In this document: positions 8,664 to 18,498 of the stretch, piece by piece | Numbering within the stretch: position 1 is the first letter of the stretch | Layout of the letters: the number at the start of each line of letters is the position of its first letter | Assembly (NCBI GenBank): GCA_903921205.1 | Contig: CAIXPF010000094.1 | Coordinates: forward strand, 1 to 64,000 | Source: an uncultured Acidimicrobiia bacterium | GTDB taxonomy: Bacteria; Actinomycetota; Acidimicrobiia; Acidimicrobiales; CAIXPF01 | DNA: 64,000 nucleotides | Direction: 5' to 3' | Translations under genes and position numbers: made by a program | The notes under the pieces: model-generated | Seen by the model: the letters and a program-made list of their open reading frames with translations, nothing else | The model's database searches: none | What the model was told of the DNA's origin: nothing

Positions 8664-10163
8664 TCAGCGATGCAGGTCGGCGGCGAGCTGCTCGAAGTGG
8701 GTCCGCACCGTGAACACTGCGTCGCCCGACAGCACGGCGCTGCGGCCGAACAGCCGGCCGCCCTCCCAGTTGGACAGGCCCAGCTCGGGCCGGCTCAGGG
8801 CGTACTGGCCGTCGACCCACCGGGTGAAACCCGTCCCCACGAACGGGGCGTCGACCCCGTCGTAGAACCGGCCGTGTTCAGCTGGGTCCTCGCTGAGCAG
8901 GGTCGCAACCAGCCTGGGGCTGCACCGGTTGAACAGCTCGATGGCCGCATCGAGGTCCTCGACGACGACCAGCGACAACTCGGGGCTGTGCTCCCACTCC
9001 CACTCGGTACCCAGCTCGGACAGCTCGATCGGCTCCGCCTGGGGCTCCTCGACCACACCTTCGGCCCGGCCGATCGGGACGATCCGGGCGAAGCGCTCGG
9101 CGGGGAAGCCGGCGACCGTGCCAGCCACATGGAACTTCGCCACCGTGCCGCGACCCGTCGCTGCGTCGTCGGCCGCCGCGACCACCAGCGGCACGAACTC
9201 CGCAGCACGCTCGGCCAGGACCACGCAGACGTTGAGGGTGTTGCACACCTTGCGATCGAGCGAACGCGTGACCGCAGCTATCAGACGGGCTGGATCGGCC
9301 GTCGGCGACGCCACCAGCCAGGCACCGCCGGTGCCGTGGAGGCTGACGGGGATGCCGGCCTGACGGGCGACCGCCCCCAACTGGGCCACCGCCTCGCCCG
9401 ACCCTCGGGCCACCGCCAAGGCCAGACGGCTGTCGGAGAACAAGGCCCAGCCGGCAGCCCGTGACGGGGCATCGACCAGGCGGACCGCCCCCGCCGGCAG
9501 ACCGGCCGCGGCCAGTGCCGGGGCCAGCGCAGCACTGACGATCGCCCGTGCCGTGCCGAGGGCGTCGCTGCCGATGCGGAAGACCACGGCATTGCCGCTG
9601 CGCAGGACCCCGCAGGCGTCGGCGAACACGTTGGGCCGGCCCTCGAACACGAAGCCGACCACGCCGAGCCCGGCCCGGCGCTGCTCGACCACGAACCCGT
9701 CGTGCTCGATCCGCTCGATGACCGCACCGCGCCCCGACGGCGTCGCCGCCCAGCCGGCCAGCCCGGCGATCATGTCCTGGCGCATCCGCTCGGTGAGCAC
9801 CAGTCGGGTCGTCGAGCGGCCACGGACCCGCGCCGACTCGACATCCGCCGCGTTGGCCGCGGCGATGACCGCGAACGCCTCCGGGTCGGCCAGCCGTTCG
9901 GCGAAGGCCTCGAAGAACCCGGTGATCCGCTCATCCGGGCAGGCATTGAGCTGCGCGAACGCCGCCACCGCATCGTCGACCGCGGCGGCCACCACCGCAG
10001 CGTCCGCAGCCGGGATGTGCAGCAGCGCCCCGTCACCCTGGCAGACCACCAGCCGGTCCCCTGCCACGAACGCGTCGGCCAGCTCCGGTGGGATACGGGT
10101 CATCCGGTCGCCGCCGAAGACGACCGGCGTCCCGGCGATGAGGGTCTGAAGCGGCTCGCTCAC
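8664..10163 (-). CDS. glutamate-5-semialdehyde dehydrogenase-like aldehyde dehydrogenase, divergent
   Basis: RRAGLGVVGFVFEGRPNVFADACGVLRSGNAVVFR and KVCNTLNVCVVL align with ProA motifs; about 75 aa N-terminal extension. Confidence 0.75.
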   Translation of the reverse strand: MSEPLQTLIAGTPVVFGGDRMTRIPPELADAFVAGDRLVVCQGDGALLHIPAADAAVVAAAVDDAVAAFAQLNACPDERITGFFEAFAERLADPEAFAVIAAANAADVESARVRGRSTTRLVLTERMRQDMIAGLAGWAATPSGRGAVIERIEHDGFVVEQRRAGLGVVGFVFEGRPNVFADACGVLRSGNAVVFRIGSDALGTARAIVSAALAPALAAAGLPAGAVRLVDAPSRAAGWALFSDSRLALAVARGSGEAVAQLGAVARQAGIPVSLHGTGGAWLVASPTADPARLIAAVTRSLDRKVCNTLNVCVVLAERAAEFVPLVVAAADDAATGRGTVAKFHVAGTVAGFPAERFARIVPIGRAEGVVEEPQAEPIELSELGTEWEWEHSPELSLVVVEDLDAAIELFNRCSPRLVATLLSEDPAEHGRFYDGVDAPFVGTGFTRWVDGQYALSRPELGLSNWEGGRLFGRSAVLSGDAVFTVRTHFEQLAADLHR

Positions 10164-10176
10164 GGTCGGTCCTCGG

Positions 10177-11610
10177 TCACGGCTGGGGGGCGGCTCCAGT
10201 ATCGCCGCTGGCCCGCCAGCGCGCCTCCCGGCGACCGAGCTCGGTGGATGCGGGCGCGTCGAGGCGGTACTCGTCGAGGATGGCCCGCCAGCAGTTGTCG
10301 GCCTCGAGCTTGCCCATCAAGGCGCTCATCCCCCACACCACCCGGTCGAGGATGACGAAGCTGGTCGGCAGGTTCAACCGCTCGATCACCGTCTGGTACG
10401 GGCCCTTGACGTCGAGGATCGCTCCGAGGGCGTCGGCGACGTAGCGCCGGGTGAAGGTGAACCGGTCAGCCAGGTACGGCTCGTAGGGCGCCGACACGTA
10501 GGCGAACACGTCGGCGGGATCGAGACCGTGGTCGGGTGCGAGGAACCCCGCCGTCACCATCTCGCGCACGGTTCCCGCCGGGTCGGCGCCCAGCAACGGC
10601 TCGATGACCGGCCACAACGTGGCCACCTCTGCGTCGCTCCAGCGTTTGACCATACCGAAGTCGAGGAAGGACACCGAACCGTCGGGATGGAAGCGGTAGT
10701 TGCCGGGCTGAGGGTCGCCGTTGAAGACCCGGTGGCGGTACACGCACTGCTGGGACCAGCGGAAGAGTACCTCGGCGGCCCGCTGGCGGGCCTGGGGCGA
10801 CGCCGTCGACTCGAACTCGGCCCAGCTCAGCCCGTCGACCCACTCCGTCACCAACACCTTGCCGGTGCTGAACTCGTCGATCACCGACGGGACCCGGATG
10901 AAAGGATGACCGGCGTAGATCCGGCCGAACAGCCGCTGGTTGTCGGCCTCGCGCCGGTAGTCGAGCTCCTCGATCATCCGGTCGCGCAGCTCGTCGACCA
11001 TGCCCTTGACGTCGAGGCTCTTGAGGGCGAACGCCGAGAACATGCCATAGAGCAGCTCGACGTTGGCGAGGTCGGCCCCGATGGCGTCGCCGACGCCGGG
11101 GTACTGCACCTTGACCGCGACCCGGCGGCCGTCGCGCAGCACCGCCCGGTGCACCTGGCCGATCGAAGCCGCCGCCACCGGTACCGGCTCCCAGTCACGG
11201 AACAACCGGGTCGGGTGGCGGCCCAGCTCGTCGACAACGACCTGTTCGGCCAGCGACGGCGCCATCGGCGGCGCCTCGCTCTGCAGCGAGGCCAGGGCCT
11301 GCTGCGCCTCGGGGGGCAGCGCCTCGACGATGAAGCTGACCAGCTGGCCGGCCTTCATCACCGCGCCCTTCATGTTGCCCAGCTCGCGGGCCACGTCCTG
11401 GGCGGTGCGGATGACGAACTGCCGGTCGAGCTCCTCACGGGCGGCCTGGTCGGCAGCTCGCAGCCGGCGTGCCACGTGGGGCAGCAGGGCCACTCCACGT
11501 CGCACGCCCAGGACCAGCAGCGGGCCGGTGCGGCGAACCCAGTGACGCAGGCGCGCACGACGCCGGCGATGCCGGGCCGAACCGGCGCTGCGGCTCAACC
11601 GGCCTGGCAC
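10177..11610 (-). CDS. ABC1/UbiB-family (AarF-like) kinase
   Basis: GNMKGAVMKAGQLVSFI (KxGQ), PVAAASIGQVHRAVLRDGRRVAVKVQYPG, NGDPQPGNYRFHPDGSVSFLDFGMV. Confidence 0.9.
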   Translation of the reverse strand: MPGRLSRSAGSARHRRRRARLRHWVRRTGPLLVLGVRRGVALLPHVARRLRAADQAAREELDRQFVIRTAQDVARELGNMKGAVMKAGQLVSFIVEALPPEAQQALASLQSEAPPMAPSLAEQVVVDELGRHPTRLFRDWEPVPVAAASIGQVHRAVLRDGRRVAVKVQYPGVGDAIGADLANVELLYGMFSAFALKSLDVKGMVDELRDRMIEELDYRREADNQRLFGRIYAGHPFIRVPSVIDEFSTGKVLVTEWVDGLSWAEFESTASPQARQRAAEVLFRWSQQCVYRHRVFNGDPQPGNYRFHPDGSVSFLDFGMVKRWSDAEVATLWPVIEPLLGADPAGTVREMVTAGFLAPDHGLDPADVFAYVSAPYEPYLADRFTFTRRYVADALGAILDVKGPYQTVIERLNLPTSFVILDRVVWGMSALMGKLEADNCWRAILDEYRLDAPASTELGRREARWRASGDTGAAPQP

Positions 11611-11801
11611 GACGCGCAGAGCACCGCCAGCGGCTCGGCGTCGAGGCGATCGTCGCCGAGATCGGCCCCACAACGGTTGCAGCGGCCGTAGGTACCCTCG
11701 TCGAGGCGGCGCAGCGCGTCGTCGATCGCTCCGAGCTCGACCTCCGCAGCCGCCAACAGGGTGGCCGGGTCGGTCCGGGGGTCGGCGTGCGGCTGCTCCA
11801 C
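11595..11801 (-). CDS. TraR/DksA C4-type zinc-finger protein
   Basis: LDEGTYGRCNRCGADLGDDRLDAEPLAVLCASCQAG: intact CxxC-x17-CxxC. Confidence 0.88.
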   Translation of the reverse strand: MEQPHADPRTDPATLLAAAEVELGAIDDALRRLDEGTYGRCNRCGADLGDDRLDAEPLAVLCASCQAG

Positions 11802-11845
11802 GCCGCCGATCCTAGCGGCGGGGCGTGGTGACTAGTCTGGCCGGC

Positions 11846-11921
11846 GGGCCGCTAGCTCATCGGGTTAGAGCAGGGGACTTTTAATCCCAAGGTGCCGGGT
11901 TCGAGTCCCGGGCGGCCTACC
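11846..11921 (+). tRNA. tRNA-Lys (anticodon TTT)
   Basis: GGGCCGC acceptor / GCGGCCT with G-U first pair, D-stem GCTC/GAGC, CTTTTAA anticodon loop, TTCGAGT T-loop, discriminator A; CCA not encoded. Confidence 0.95.
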
Positions 11922-11927
11922 GAATGC

Positions 11928-11951
11928 CCGCCGGGACCATCGGGCGGGCTG
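11928..11951 (+). terminator. hairpin after tRNA-Lys
   Basis: GCCCGCC (11928-11934) / GGCGGGC (11945-11951). Confidence 0.5.
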
Positions 11952-11959
11952 CGTCGGAT

Positions 11960-11973
11960 ACCTATCGGTATGT
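11960..11973. promoter_or_regulatory. inverted repeat ATACC-TATC-GGTAT upstream of CMD gene
   Basis: 5+4+5 palindrome 60 bp upstream of ATG 12034. Confidence 0.35.
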
Positions 11974-12033
11974 TCCGGTCCGCGCTCGCCGGGTGTGTGG
12001 GAGGGTAACGCCGCACCTGCCGAGGAGGACCCG

Positions 12034-12834
12034 ATGCCCAAGAAGACCCACGCCGACCGCCGCGCCGCCGGTATGGACGTCCAGCGCACGCTGCGCGGTG
12101 GCGACATCGACACCGCGGCCGTCGCCGCCGCCACCGAGGCCCGGCTCGGGCCGCTCGGCTCGTACGTGATCGACTTCGCCCTCGGCGAGATCTGGACTCG
12201 ACCGGGCCTGAGCCGCCGCGATCGCAGCCTCGTCGTCATCTCGATCCTGGCCACCCTGAACCAGCTCAACCAGCTGAAGGTGCACGTCCAGGGCGGCATC
12301 AACCACGGGCTGAGCCGTACCGAGGTCGAGGAGATCTTCGTGCAGCTCGGCGGGTACGCCGGCTTCCCCCGGGCCATCGACGCCATGACCACGGCCCGCC
12401 AGGCCATCGCCGAACTGCAGGGCGTGGACCGGCTCGAGCCCAGCCCGCCGGCCGAGGCCCTCGACGACGAGGCGCGCAGCGCCGCCGCCCGGGAGGTCAT
12501 GGCCCTGCTGAGCCGCAACCAGCCGCGGACCGGCACCGGCGTCGACATGGGCTCCTTCACCGGTGCCGCCGGCCGTTTCGCCTTCGGCGAACTGTGGGCC
12601 CGGCCCCAGCTCAGCCGCCGCGACCGGTCGCTGGTGGTGTGCGCCACCCTCACCACCCAGGACAAGCCCACCGAGCTGCGCTTCCATCTGCAGGCAGCGC
12701 TCAACCACGGGGTGACCGCGGCAGAGCTCGAGGAGCTGATGATCACCGTCATCGGGTACGTCGGCTTCCCGACCGCGGTCGAGGGGTTCCGGGCCCTGCG
12801 GGAGATCGAGGCCCGCCAGGAACAGGGAAGCTGA
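12034..12834 (+). CDS. tandem carboxymuconolactone decarboxylase-domain protein
   Basis: Two copies of SRRDRSLVV...HxxxxxNHGxxxxExEE pattern. Confidence 0.85.
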   Translation: MPKKTHADRRAAGMDVQRTLRGGDIDTAAVAAATEARLGPLGSYVIDFALGEIWTRPGLSRRDRSLVVISILATLNQLNQLKVHVQGGINHGLSRTEVEEIFVQLGGYAGFPRAIDAMTTARQAIAELQGVDRLEPSPPAEALDDEARSAAAREVMALLSRNQPRTGTGVDMGSFTGAAGRFAFGELWARPQLSRRDRSLVVCATLTTQDKPTELRFHLQAALNHGVTAAELEELMITVIGYVGFPTAVEGFRALREIEARQEQGS

Positions 12835-12866
12835 CCGGGGACGTGGCCAATAGGCTGGTGGGGGCG

Positions 12867-13082
12867 ATGAGCGAGATCACCTGCACCCGCATCCCGGAGG
12901 ACCCCCGCAACCCGGTCAACCCGCTGATGGCACCGCCGTGTCACTGCCCCCGCTGCAGCGCCGAGCCGGACGTGGTGGCCGAGACCATCGCTGCGCCGTT
13001 CCTCCGCCTCAGTGGCCAGCAGCAGCGCTTCCGGGTCGAAGCGGTCGACCTCGGACCCACCGGGCGCGCCCTGCTGGGCTGA
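12867..13082 (+). CDS. small CxC-containing protein of unknown function (71 aa)
   Basis: MSEITCTRIPEDPRNPVNPLMAPPCHCPRCSAEPDVVAETIAAPFLRLSGQQQRFRVEAVDLGPTGRALLG; possible metal-binding CHCPRC. Confidence 0.5.
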   Translation: MSEITCTRIPEDPRNPVNPLMAPPCHCPRCSAEPDVVAETIAAPFLRLSGQQQRFRVEAVDLGPTGRALLG

Positions 13083-13140
13083 CCGGCCACGGCGCCGGGC
13101 CCAGAGGGCCGGGCCGGGCGCGGCGGCCGCCGCCAACGGG

Positions 13141-13866
13141 TTACCAGGACGCCGTCGGCCGCAGCCGGGTCACCGACACGAACCCGCTCTCCACCGCCTC
13201 GGTGTCGGTGCCGGGACGGCTGTCGTAGGCCCCGTCACGCTCGAAGTGGACCCGGTGGCGGCCCGGCGCCACCGGGTGCAACCGCGGGGCGTTCAACTGG
13301 TACGGCAGACGGTCACTGAGGTCCGTCCAGCGGGTCCCCGCAAGCTCCTCGTAGCCCACGTTGGGCACGTTCACGTTGAGGCCCACAACCTCGCCGTCGA
13401 GCTCGGCCACCATCTGCGCCGCCACCCGGGCGGCGGTGTCCCAGCGCTGCACCCCGCCGGTGTGCTGGCTCACCGCCACCCCCGGCACCCCGAGCTGCTC
13501 CGCGGTCAGCACTGCGCCGATGGTGCCGGAGAAATGCACCGAGCGACCCACGTTCCATCCCGGGTTGATGCCGGAGACCACCACGTCGGGCGTGGCGCCG
13601 AACAGCCCCTGCACCGCCAGCAGGGCCGCCAGCGCAGGTGGGCCGTCGAAGGTGTAGGCCGCCGCCACGTCGGCCAACTCGGGCCGGCGTACCTCGTGGA
13701 CATCGGCGATACCGTCGCTGAGATGGCCGATCGCGGCGCCGGCACCGGAGTACTCCCGGGACGGGGCGAACACGATCACCTCCCCCAAGGGGACGAGGGC
13801 CGCAGCCAGGGCGTGCAGGCCCGCCGACTCGATGCCGTCGTCGTTGGTCACGAGGATGCGCCTCAC
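13141..13866 (-). CDS. surE: 5'/3'-nucleotidase SurE
   Basis: ILVTNDDGIESAGLHAL, SGINPGWNVG, HFSGTIGAVLTAE; GTG start. Confidence 0.9.
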   Translation of the reverse strand: MRRILVTNDDGIESAGLHALAAALVPLGEVIVFAPSREYSGAGAAIGHLSDGIADVHEVRRPELADVAAAYTFDGPPALAALLAVQGLFGATPDVVVSGINPGWNVGRSVHFSGTIGAVLTAEQLGVPGVAVSQHTGGVQRWDTAARVAAQMVAELDGEVVGLNVNVPNVGYEELAGTRWTDLSDRLPYQLNAPRLHPVAPGRHRVHFERDGAYDSRPGTDTEAVESGFVSVTRLRPTASW

Positions 13867-14873
13867 CGCGGTACTCCCATCTGACCGGGGCCGTCGGCCG
13901 GCCGGTCGTTGTCCAGTCCATCCCACCACGGGGTCAGATCCAATGCCGGGTACCGGTCGGCCATGGCCTGCAGGCCGGCCGGGGTCCAGAACGGATGCCC
14001 CGGCAGGGGCACCCCGAACAGCGCCAGCTCGCGAGGGGTGCAGCCTTCCACGAAACGGACGAACCGGCCCACCGACGAACGCGGCTGCACGGTGTCGTAG
14101 CCGATCCAGTCCTGGCCCCCGAGCTTGAAGCTCAACCCGAACAGGAACCGCGACCCGCCCGGCCGGGTCAGGTCGACCCCGCGATGGAACACGTCGGGCC
14201 GGTAGGCCAGGAACGACCCCCGACGACCCGGGGCGGCCACCTCGGCGGCATACAGCTCCGGCGCCGCCCCCGGCGACTGGGGCAGCACCTCGAGACGGCC
14301 ACCGCTGTCACCGACACGCACCAGCCGGGTCGGGCCGGTGCCCTCCTCCACGTCACTGAGGTACAGGAACCCCTCGAGATGCCACCAGCCCGGCTCGCTG
14401 CGCGGCGGCACGACCGAATGGTTGTGGTCCTGGTGCATCGGCTGCTCGTAGTCGGCAACGCCGTGGTACTTGGCCCACAGCGCCATCTGGTAGAGCCGAA
14501 GATCGGTGCTGCCCAGCGCCCGCTCGGCGAAGTCGACGACGCCCGGGTGCACGGCGAGGCGGTTCAGCCGGCCCGACCCGGGGAACGGGAACAGGCTGCG
14601 GCCCAGGAACTGGTCGGGACGGAACGCCGGACCCGTCGAGCCCGGTGACCCGTCCTGCGTCGACGAGCGGAACAGGTTGCGGTCGTCGGCCCCGCCGAGG
14701 AACGCAGCCCGGCGCGCCCCGCCCTCGCCGGCATGGAACTCGGCGGGCCGGGGGTACAGCAACCACAGGTCCTCGACCGCGGCGTCGATCTCCTCGGCCG
14801 GGACCAGATCCTCGATGAGGACCCAGCCCTCGTCCTGCCAGTGTCGGACGTGGACATCGCTCGCAGCGGCCAT
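13863..14873 (-). CDS. phytanoyl-CoA dioxygenase (PhyH) family protein
   Basis: MHQDHNHSVV (HxD) ... DVFHRGVDLTRPGGSRFLFGLSFK; overlaps surE start. Confidence 0.8.
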   Translation of the reverse strand: MAAASDVHVRHWQDEGWVLIEDLVPAEEIDAAVEDLWLLYPRPAEFHAGEGGARRAAFLGGADDRNLFRSSTQDGSPGSTGPAFRPDQFLGRSLFPFPGSGRLNRLAVHPGVVDFAERALGSTDLRLYQMALWAKYHGVADYEQPMHQDHNHSVVPPRSEPGWWHLEGFLYLSDVEEGTGPTRLVRVGDSGGRLEVLPQSPGAAPELYAAEVAAPGRRGSFLAYRPDVFHRGVDLTRPGGSRFLFGLSFKLGGQDWIGYDTVQPRSSVGRFVRFVEGCTPRELALFGVPLPGHPFWTPAGLQAMADRYPALDLTPWWDGLDNDRPADGPGQMGVPR

Positions 14874-14909
14874 GGACCTCAGTCTCGCGCGCAGTACGGT
14901 CTGGACCCG

Positions 14910-15635
14910 ATGGACCCCGCTGCGCCCACTGCATTCGCCACCCACGAAGGCGCCGACCTCACCGCCGCGGTCGCGGTCCGGCGGCTCGGCCATGCCCTGG
15001 CGGCAGCCACGGTCGATGCCGATCTCGCCGAGCGCATCGCCGCGACCCTCGGAGCCCTCGCCGACGAGGTGGACGCCGCGCCCCGGCGCGACAAGCACGT
15101 CGAGCACGCCAAGCACTCCACCCGCTACACCGCGCTGCTCGAGGGGCGCATGCCCGATCCCACCCCCAACGGCCACGAGATCGAGTTCGACCGCACCTCC
15201 ATCGTCGGCGGCCGCCTGAACCCCTTCGGTCTCGACGCCCGCCACCACCGCGACGGCGACGAGGCGGTCACGACGGTGAACTTCGGGCCGGCCTTCGAAG
15301 GGCCGCCCGGACGGGTGCACGGTGGTGCGGTCGCCCTGGTCGTCGACGAGGCCACCGCGACGGTGCTGCCGATGGAGGGCCGCTTCGGCTTCACCGGATC
15401 GGTGTCGCTCAAGCTGGTGGCTCCCGCGCCGCTCGGCGTCGATGTGCAGTTCCGCTCACGACTGGTCGGCGAGGAGGGCCGGAAGCTGTTCGTGCGCTGT
15501 GAGGCCACCGGGCCGGAAGGCACCTTTGCCGAGGCCGATGCCGTCTACATCCAGGTCGACCCGCGCACGGTTCCCTGGATCGCCGCGGCGATCGCCGCCC
15601 GGACCGACGATCCCTCGACCGACACCCAGGACTGA
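14910..15635 (+). CDS. PaaI-like hotdog thioesterase
   Basis: FEGPPGRVHGGAVALVVDEATATVL, hotdog core. Confidence 0.8.
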   Translation: MDPAAPTAFATHEGADLTAAVAVRRLGHALAAATVDADLAERIAATLGALADEVDAAPRRDKHVEHAKHSTRYTALLEGRMPDPTPNGHEIEFDRTSIVGGRLNPFGLDARHHRDGDEAVTTVNFGPAFEGPPGRVHGGAVALVVDEATATVLPMEGRFGFTGSVSLKLVAPAPLGVDVQFRSRLVGEEGRKLFVRCEATGPEGTFAEADAVYIQVDPRTVPWIAAAIAARTDDPSTDTQD

Positions 15636-15781
15636 ACCGCCTGCCATACCCCACGGCATGTCGTTGCGGTGCGACACCGGCACCGGCTCGCTGCCGGACA
15701 CGGCGCAGCGCCGGCCGTTCGCGTCCTCGGGCCCGGACCCGCCCGCTACGATCCCGGCCAGATCCACCGAGGGGGCAGGCC

Positions 15782-17098
15782 ATGACCATCACCGATCAGG
15801 TCCCCGAGCTCGACGAGCTCGACATCACCACGCTCGACCGATACGTGCGCGACGGCTATCCGTGGCATGCCTGGGATCTACTGCGCGAGTGGGCACCGGT
15901 CTACCGCTACGAACGGCCGGGCTTCCCACCGTTCTGGGCGGTGACCCGCTATCAGGACGTGCACACCGTGCACTCGCACCCCGAGGTGTTCATCAACGGC
16001 GGGCCCATCCTGCGGCTGGACACCGAGGCCGGGCTCGACGGCATCGAACGGTTCAAGCGCCGCCAGTTCGAACGCTACGGCTGGAACCCCGACGCCCCGA
16101 TGGACATGGTGTTCCTCGACCGTCCCGAGCACCTCGACCTGCGCATGCTGACCATGCGGCGCTTCACCCCGGCGTCGATGCGCAAGCTCGAGACCGACCT
16201 CGCCGAGATGGCCCGCCACTTCGTTGCCGACTTCGTCGAGCGCGCCAAGGCCGCAGGCGGCGAGCCGCTCGACCTCGTCGCCAACCTGTCGGTCGGGGTG
16301 CCGCTGGCCACCATCTGCGGGCTGATGGGCCTGCCCCGCAGCGACTGGTCGCGCATCCTGGCGTGGACCGACATGCTGCTGTTCCCCGACGTGGCCGCCG
16401 AACACGTCCAACCCGGTGAGACGCCGCGCGACATCCGCCGGCGCCTCGGCCGCGAGTTCCACGAGTTCCGCGACGAGCTGATCGCCGACCGACGGACGGC
16501 CGGGCCCGACGGCGGAGACGACCTCGCCGCCCTGTTGGTGCATGCCACCATCGACGGCCGCCCACTCGACGACCAGCAGCTGCACGGCTACCTCACCCTG
16601 CTCATCGGCGCCGGCAACGAGACCACCCGCAACGCCATCACCGGCGGGGTCAAGGCATTGCTCGAACACCCCGACCAGCGCGACCGCCTCGCCGCAGACC
16701 CCGACGCGCTCATCGACACCGCGATCGAGGAGCTGCTGCGCTGGACCTCGCCGGTCATCCAGTTCGCCCGCACCGCCACCGAGGACTTCGAGCTCGACGG
16801 AACGGTGATCTCCGCAGGCGACACCGTGGTGCTGTGGTACCCGTCGGCCAACCGCGACGAGCGTCAGTTCGACCAGCCGTACCAGCTCGACCTCGGACGC
16901 ACCCCGAACTACCACCTGGCCTTCGGCCACGGGCAGCACTTCTGCCTCGGCGCCAACCTGGCCCGCTGGGAGCTGCGGGCCGTGTTCCGTGAGCTGGCTC
17001 CGCACCTGCGCAACCTCGAGCTCGCCGGTGAACCGGCGCGCCTGCCCAACCTGCACGTGGGGGCCATCGGGTCCCTGCCGGTGCGTTGGGTGGACTGA
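15782..17098 (+). CDS. cytochrome P450
   Basis: LIGAGNETTRNAI (I-helix), AFGHGQHFCLGANLARWELR (heme Cys). Confidence 0.95.
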   Translation: MTITDQVPELDELDITTLDRYVRDGYPWHAWDLLREWAPVYRYERPGFPPFWAVTRYQDVHTVHSHPEVFINGGPILRLDTEAGLDGIERFKRRQFERYGWNPDAPMDMVFLDRPEHLDLRMLTMRRFTPASMRKLETDLAEMARHFVADFVERAKAAGGEPLDLVANLSVGVPLATICGLMGLPRSDWSRILAWTDMLLFPDVAAEHVQPGETPRDIRRRLGREFHEFRDELIADRRTAGPDGGDDLAALLVHATIDGRPLDDQQLHGYLTLLIGAGNETTRNAITGGVKALLEHPDQRDRLAADPDALIDTAIEELLRWTSPVIQFARTATEDFELDGTVISAGDTVVLWYPSANRDERQFDQPYQLDLGRTPNYHLAFGHGQHFCLGANLARWELRAVFRELAPHLRNLELAGEPARLPNLHVGAIGSLPVRWVD

Positions 17099-17170
17099 GC
17101 GCAGGGTACGCCGGTTGCGACCCGACCGGACGCTTGGCCGGACGCCTGGACCGGTGCTGCGGGACCGGGG

Positions 17171-18352
17171 TCAGCGGCCGGGACCGTACAGACCCAGCAC
17201 CAGATCGGCATCGCCCGGCGTCCAGGTGTTGTCGACCTGCGATCGGTGGCCCATGCGACGGGTCCGCTCCAGCAGCCGGGCCCCGAGGGCGAGCTGGGAC
17301 GGCTCCCATGCCGCCAGGGCGGAGATCACGTCGGGTTCCGATCGCAACGCCGCGGCCAGCGCCCAACCGTCGGCGGCGGCCTTGGCCGTTCCGGCTGCGG
17401 CGTGGGGACGGGCCAGGTACGCGGCATCACCGAGCAGGCACACCCGCCCGAAGGCCATCCGCTCGATCTCGATGTCGTAGATCACCTGGAGGAACAACTG
17501 CTCGGCGGCGGCCACCACCTCGGCCAGCTGCCACGGCAGGCGGGCAGCGGCAACGGCGCGGACCTCGGCGTCGTGCCGCGCCGATACCGTACCGGGCGGT
17601 AGGGAGATCTCTCGGAGGACCCCGTCGCTGCCGGTCATCACGTCGTCGAGATCGCCGCCGGCGAGATAGTTGCGGTACCAGACCACGTTGATGAGGCGTT
17701 CGCCGGGACGCAGGCCACCGTCCCGGCCCGGGATGGGGTAGACGAGGAAATGGCTGTTCGGCATGACGTAGTACGTCAACGCGTCGGTCAGCCGATCACG
17801 CACCGCTGCCGGCAGGTCCTGCTCGGGCACCATCGCCCGCCACACGACGTACCCGGCGTAGGCCGGTGCGGCGTTCGGCTGCAACAGCTCGCGGGCAACC
17901 GAGCCGACCCCGTCTGCGCACACCAACAGCTCGGCTTCGGCAACCCGGTCCTCGCCGAAGCGAACCGTCACCCCGTCGGGGCGCTGCTCGAAGCCGGTCA
18001 TCTCGTGGCCAAGGAGATACCGATCGGTACCCCAGTGGTGCAGCAGATGGCGGTACACGGTGGTCCACGAGCTGAAGTGGTACGGCTGGCGGGTCTCGTG
18101 GACCACCGAACCATCTCGGGCCAGGTACCGCACCGCGTCAGTGTGGATGCTCACCTCGTCGAGGCCGAGGCCCAGCCGCCCGGTCAGGTAACGCGAGGTC
18201 GCCTCCATCAGCCCGATGCCGGCGCCGCGCTCCTCCATCTGGTGGGCGGAACGCTCGAAGATGGTGACGTCATGGCCGTCGTCGCGCAACAGGCAGGCTG
18301 CGGTGAGCCCCCCGAGGGAGCCACCGACCACCGCCACCCGGGCCTGCTGCAT
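17171..18352 (-). CDS. FAD-dependent monooxygenase (PHBH-like)
   Basis: VAVVGGSLGGLTAACLLRDDGHDVTIFERS, LLGDAAYLARPHAAAGTAKAAADGWAL. Confidence 0.9.
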   Translation of the reverse strand: MQQARVAVVGGSLGGLTAACLLRDDGHDVTIFERSAHQMEERGAGIGLMEATSRYLTGRLGLGLDEVSIHTDAVRYLARDGSVVHETRQPYHFSSWTTVYRHLLHHWGTDRYLLGHEMTGFEQRPDGVTVRFGEDRVAEAELLVCADGVGSVARELLQPNAAPAYAGYVVWRAMVPEQDLPAAVRDRLTDALTYYVMPNSHFLVYPIPGRDGGLRPGERLINVVWYRNYLAGGDLDDVMTGSDGVLREISLPPGTVSARHDAEVRAVAAARLPWQLAEVVAAAEQLFLQVIYDIEIERMAFGRVCLLGDAAYLARPHAAAGTAKAAADGWALAAALRSEPDVISALAAWEPSQLALGARLLERTRRMGHRSQVDNTWTPGDADLVLGLYGPGR

Positions 18353-18498
18353 CTGCTGAACCTCCAACCGGTCGTGGCTCTCGCCGCCACGTCAGCAGCG
18401 TCCGCGACGGCTGTCTAGCAGATCCCCCGAAGCGCCGGTCCGCGCCGGGGGAGGCCTGCGCCCGGACGGGTCGGGCAGGCAGGCCGGGCCCGGACCGT

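Noticed and set aside
11846-11921. tRNA as integration site for a mobile element
   Set aside because: No integrase, no repeated tRNA 3' end seen nearby, flanking genes look like ordinary chromosome
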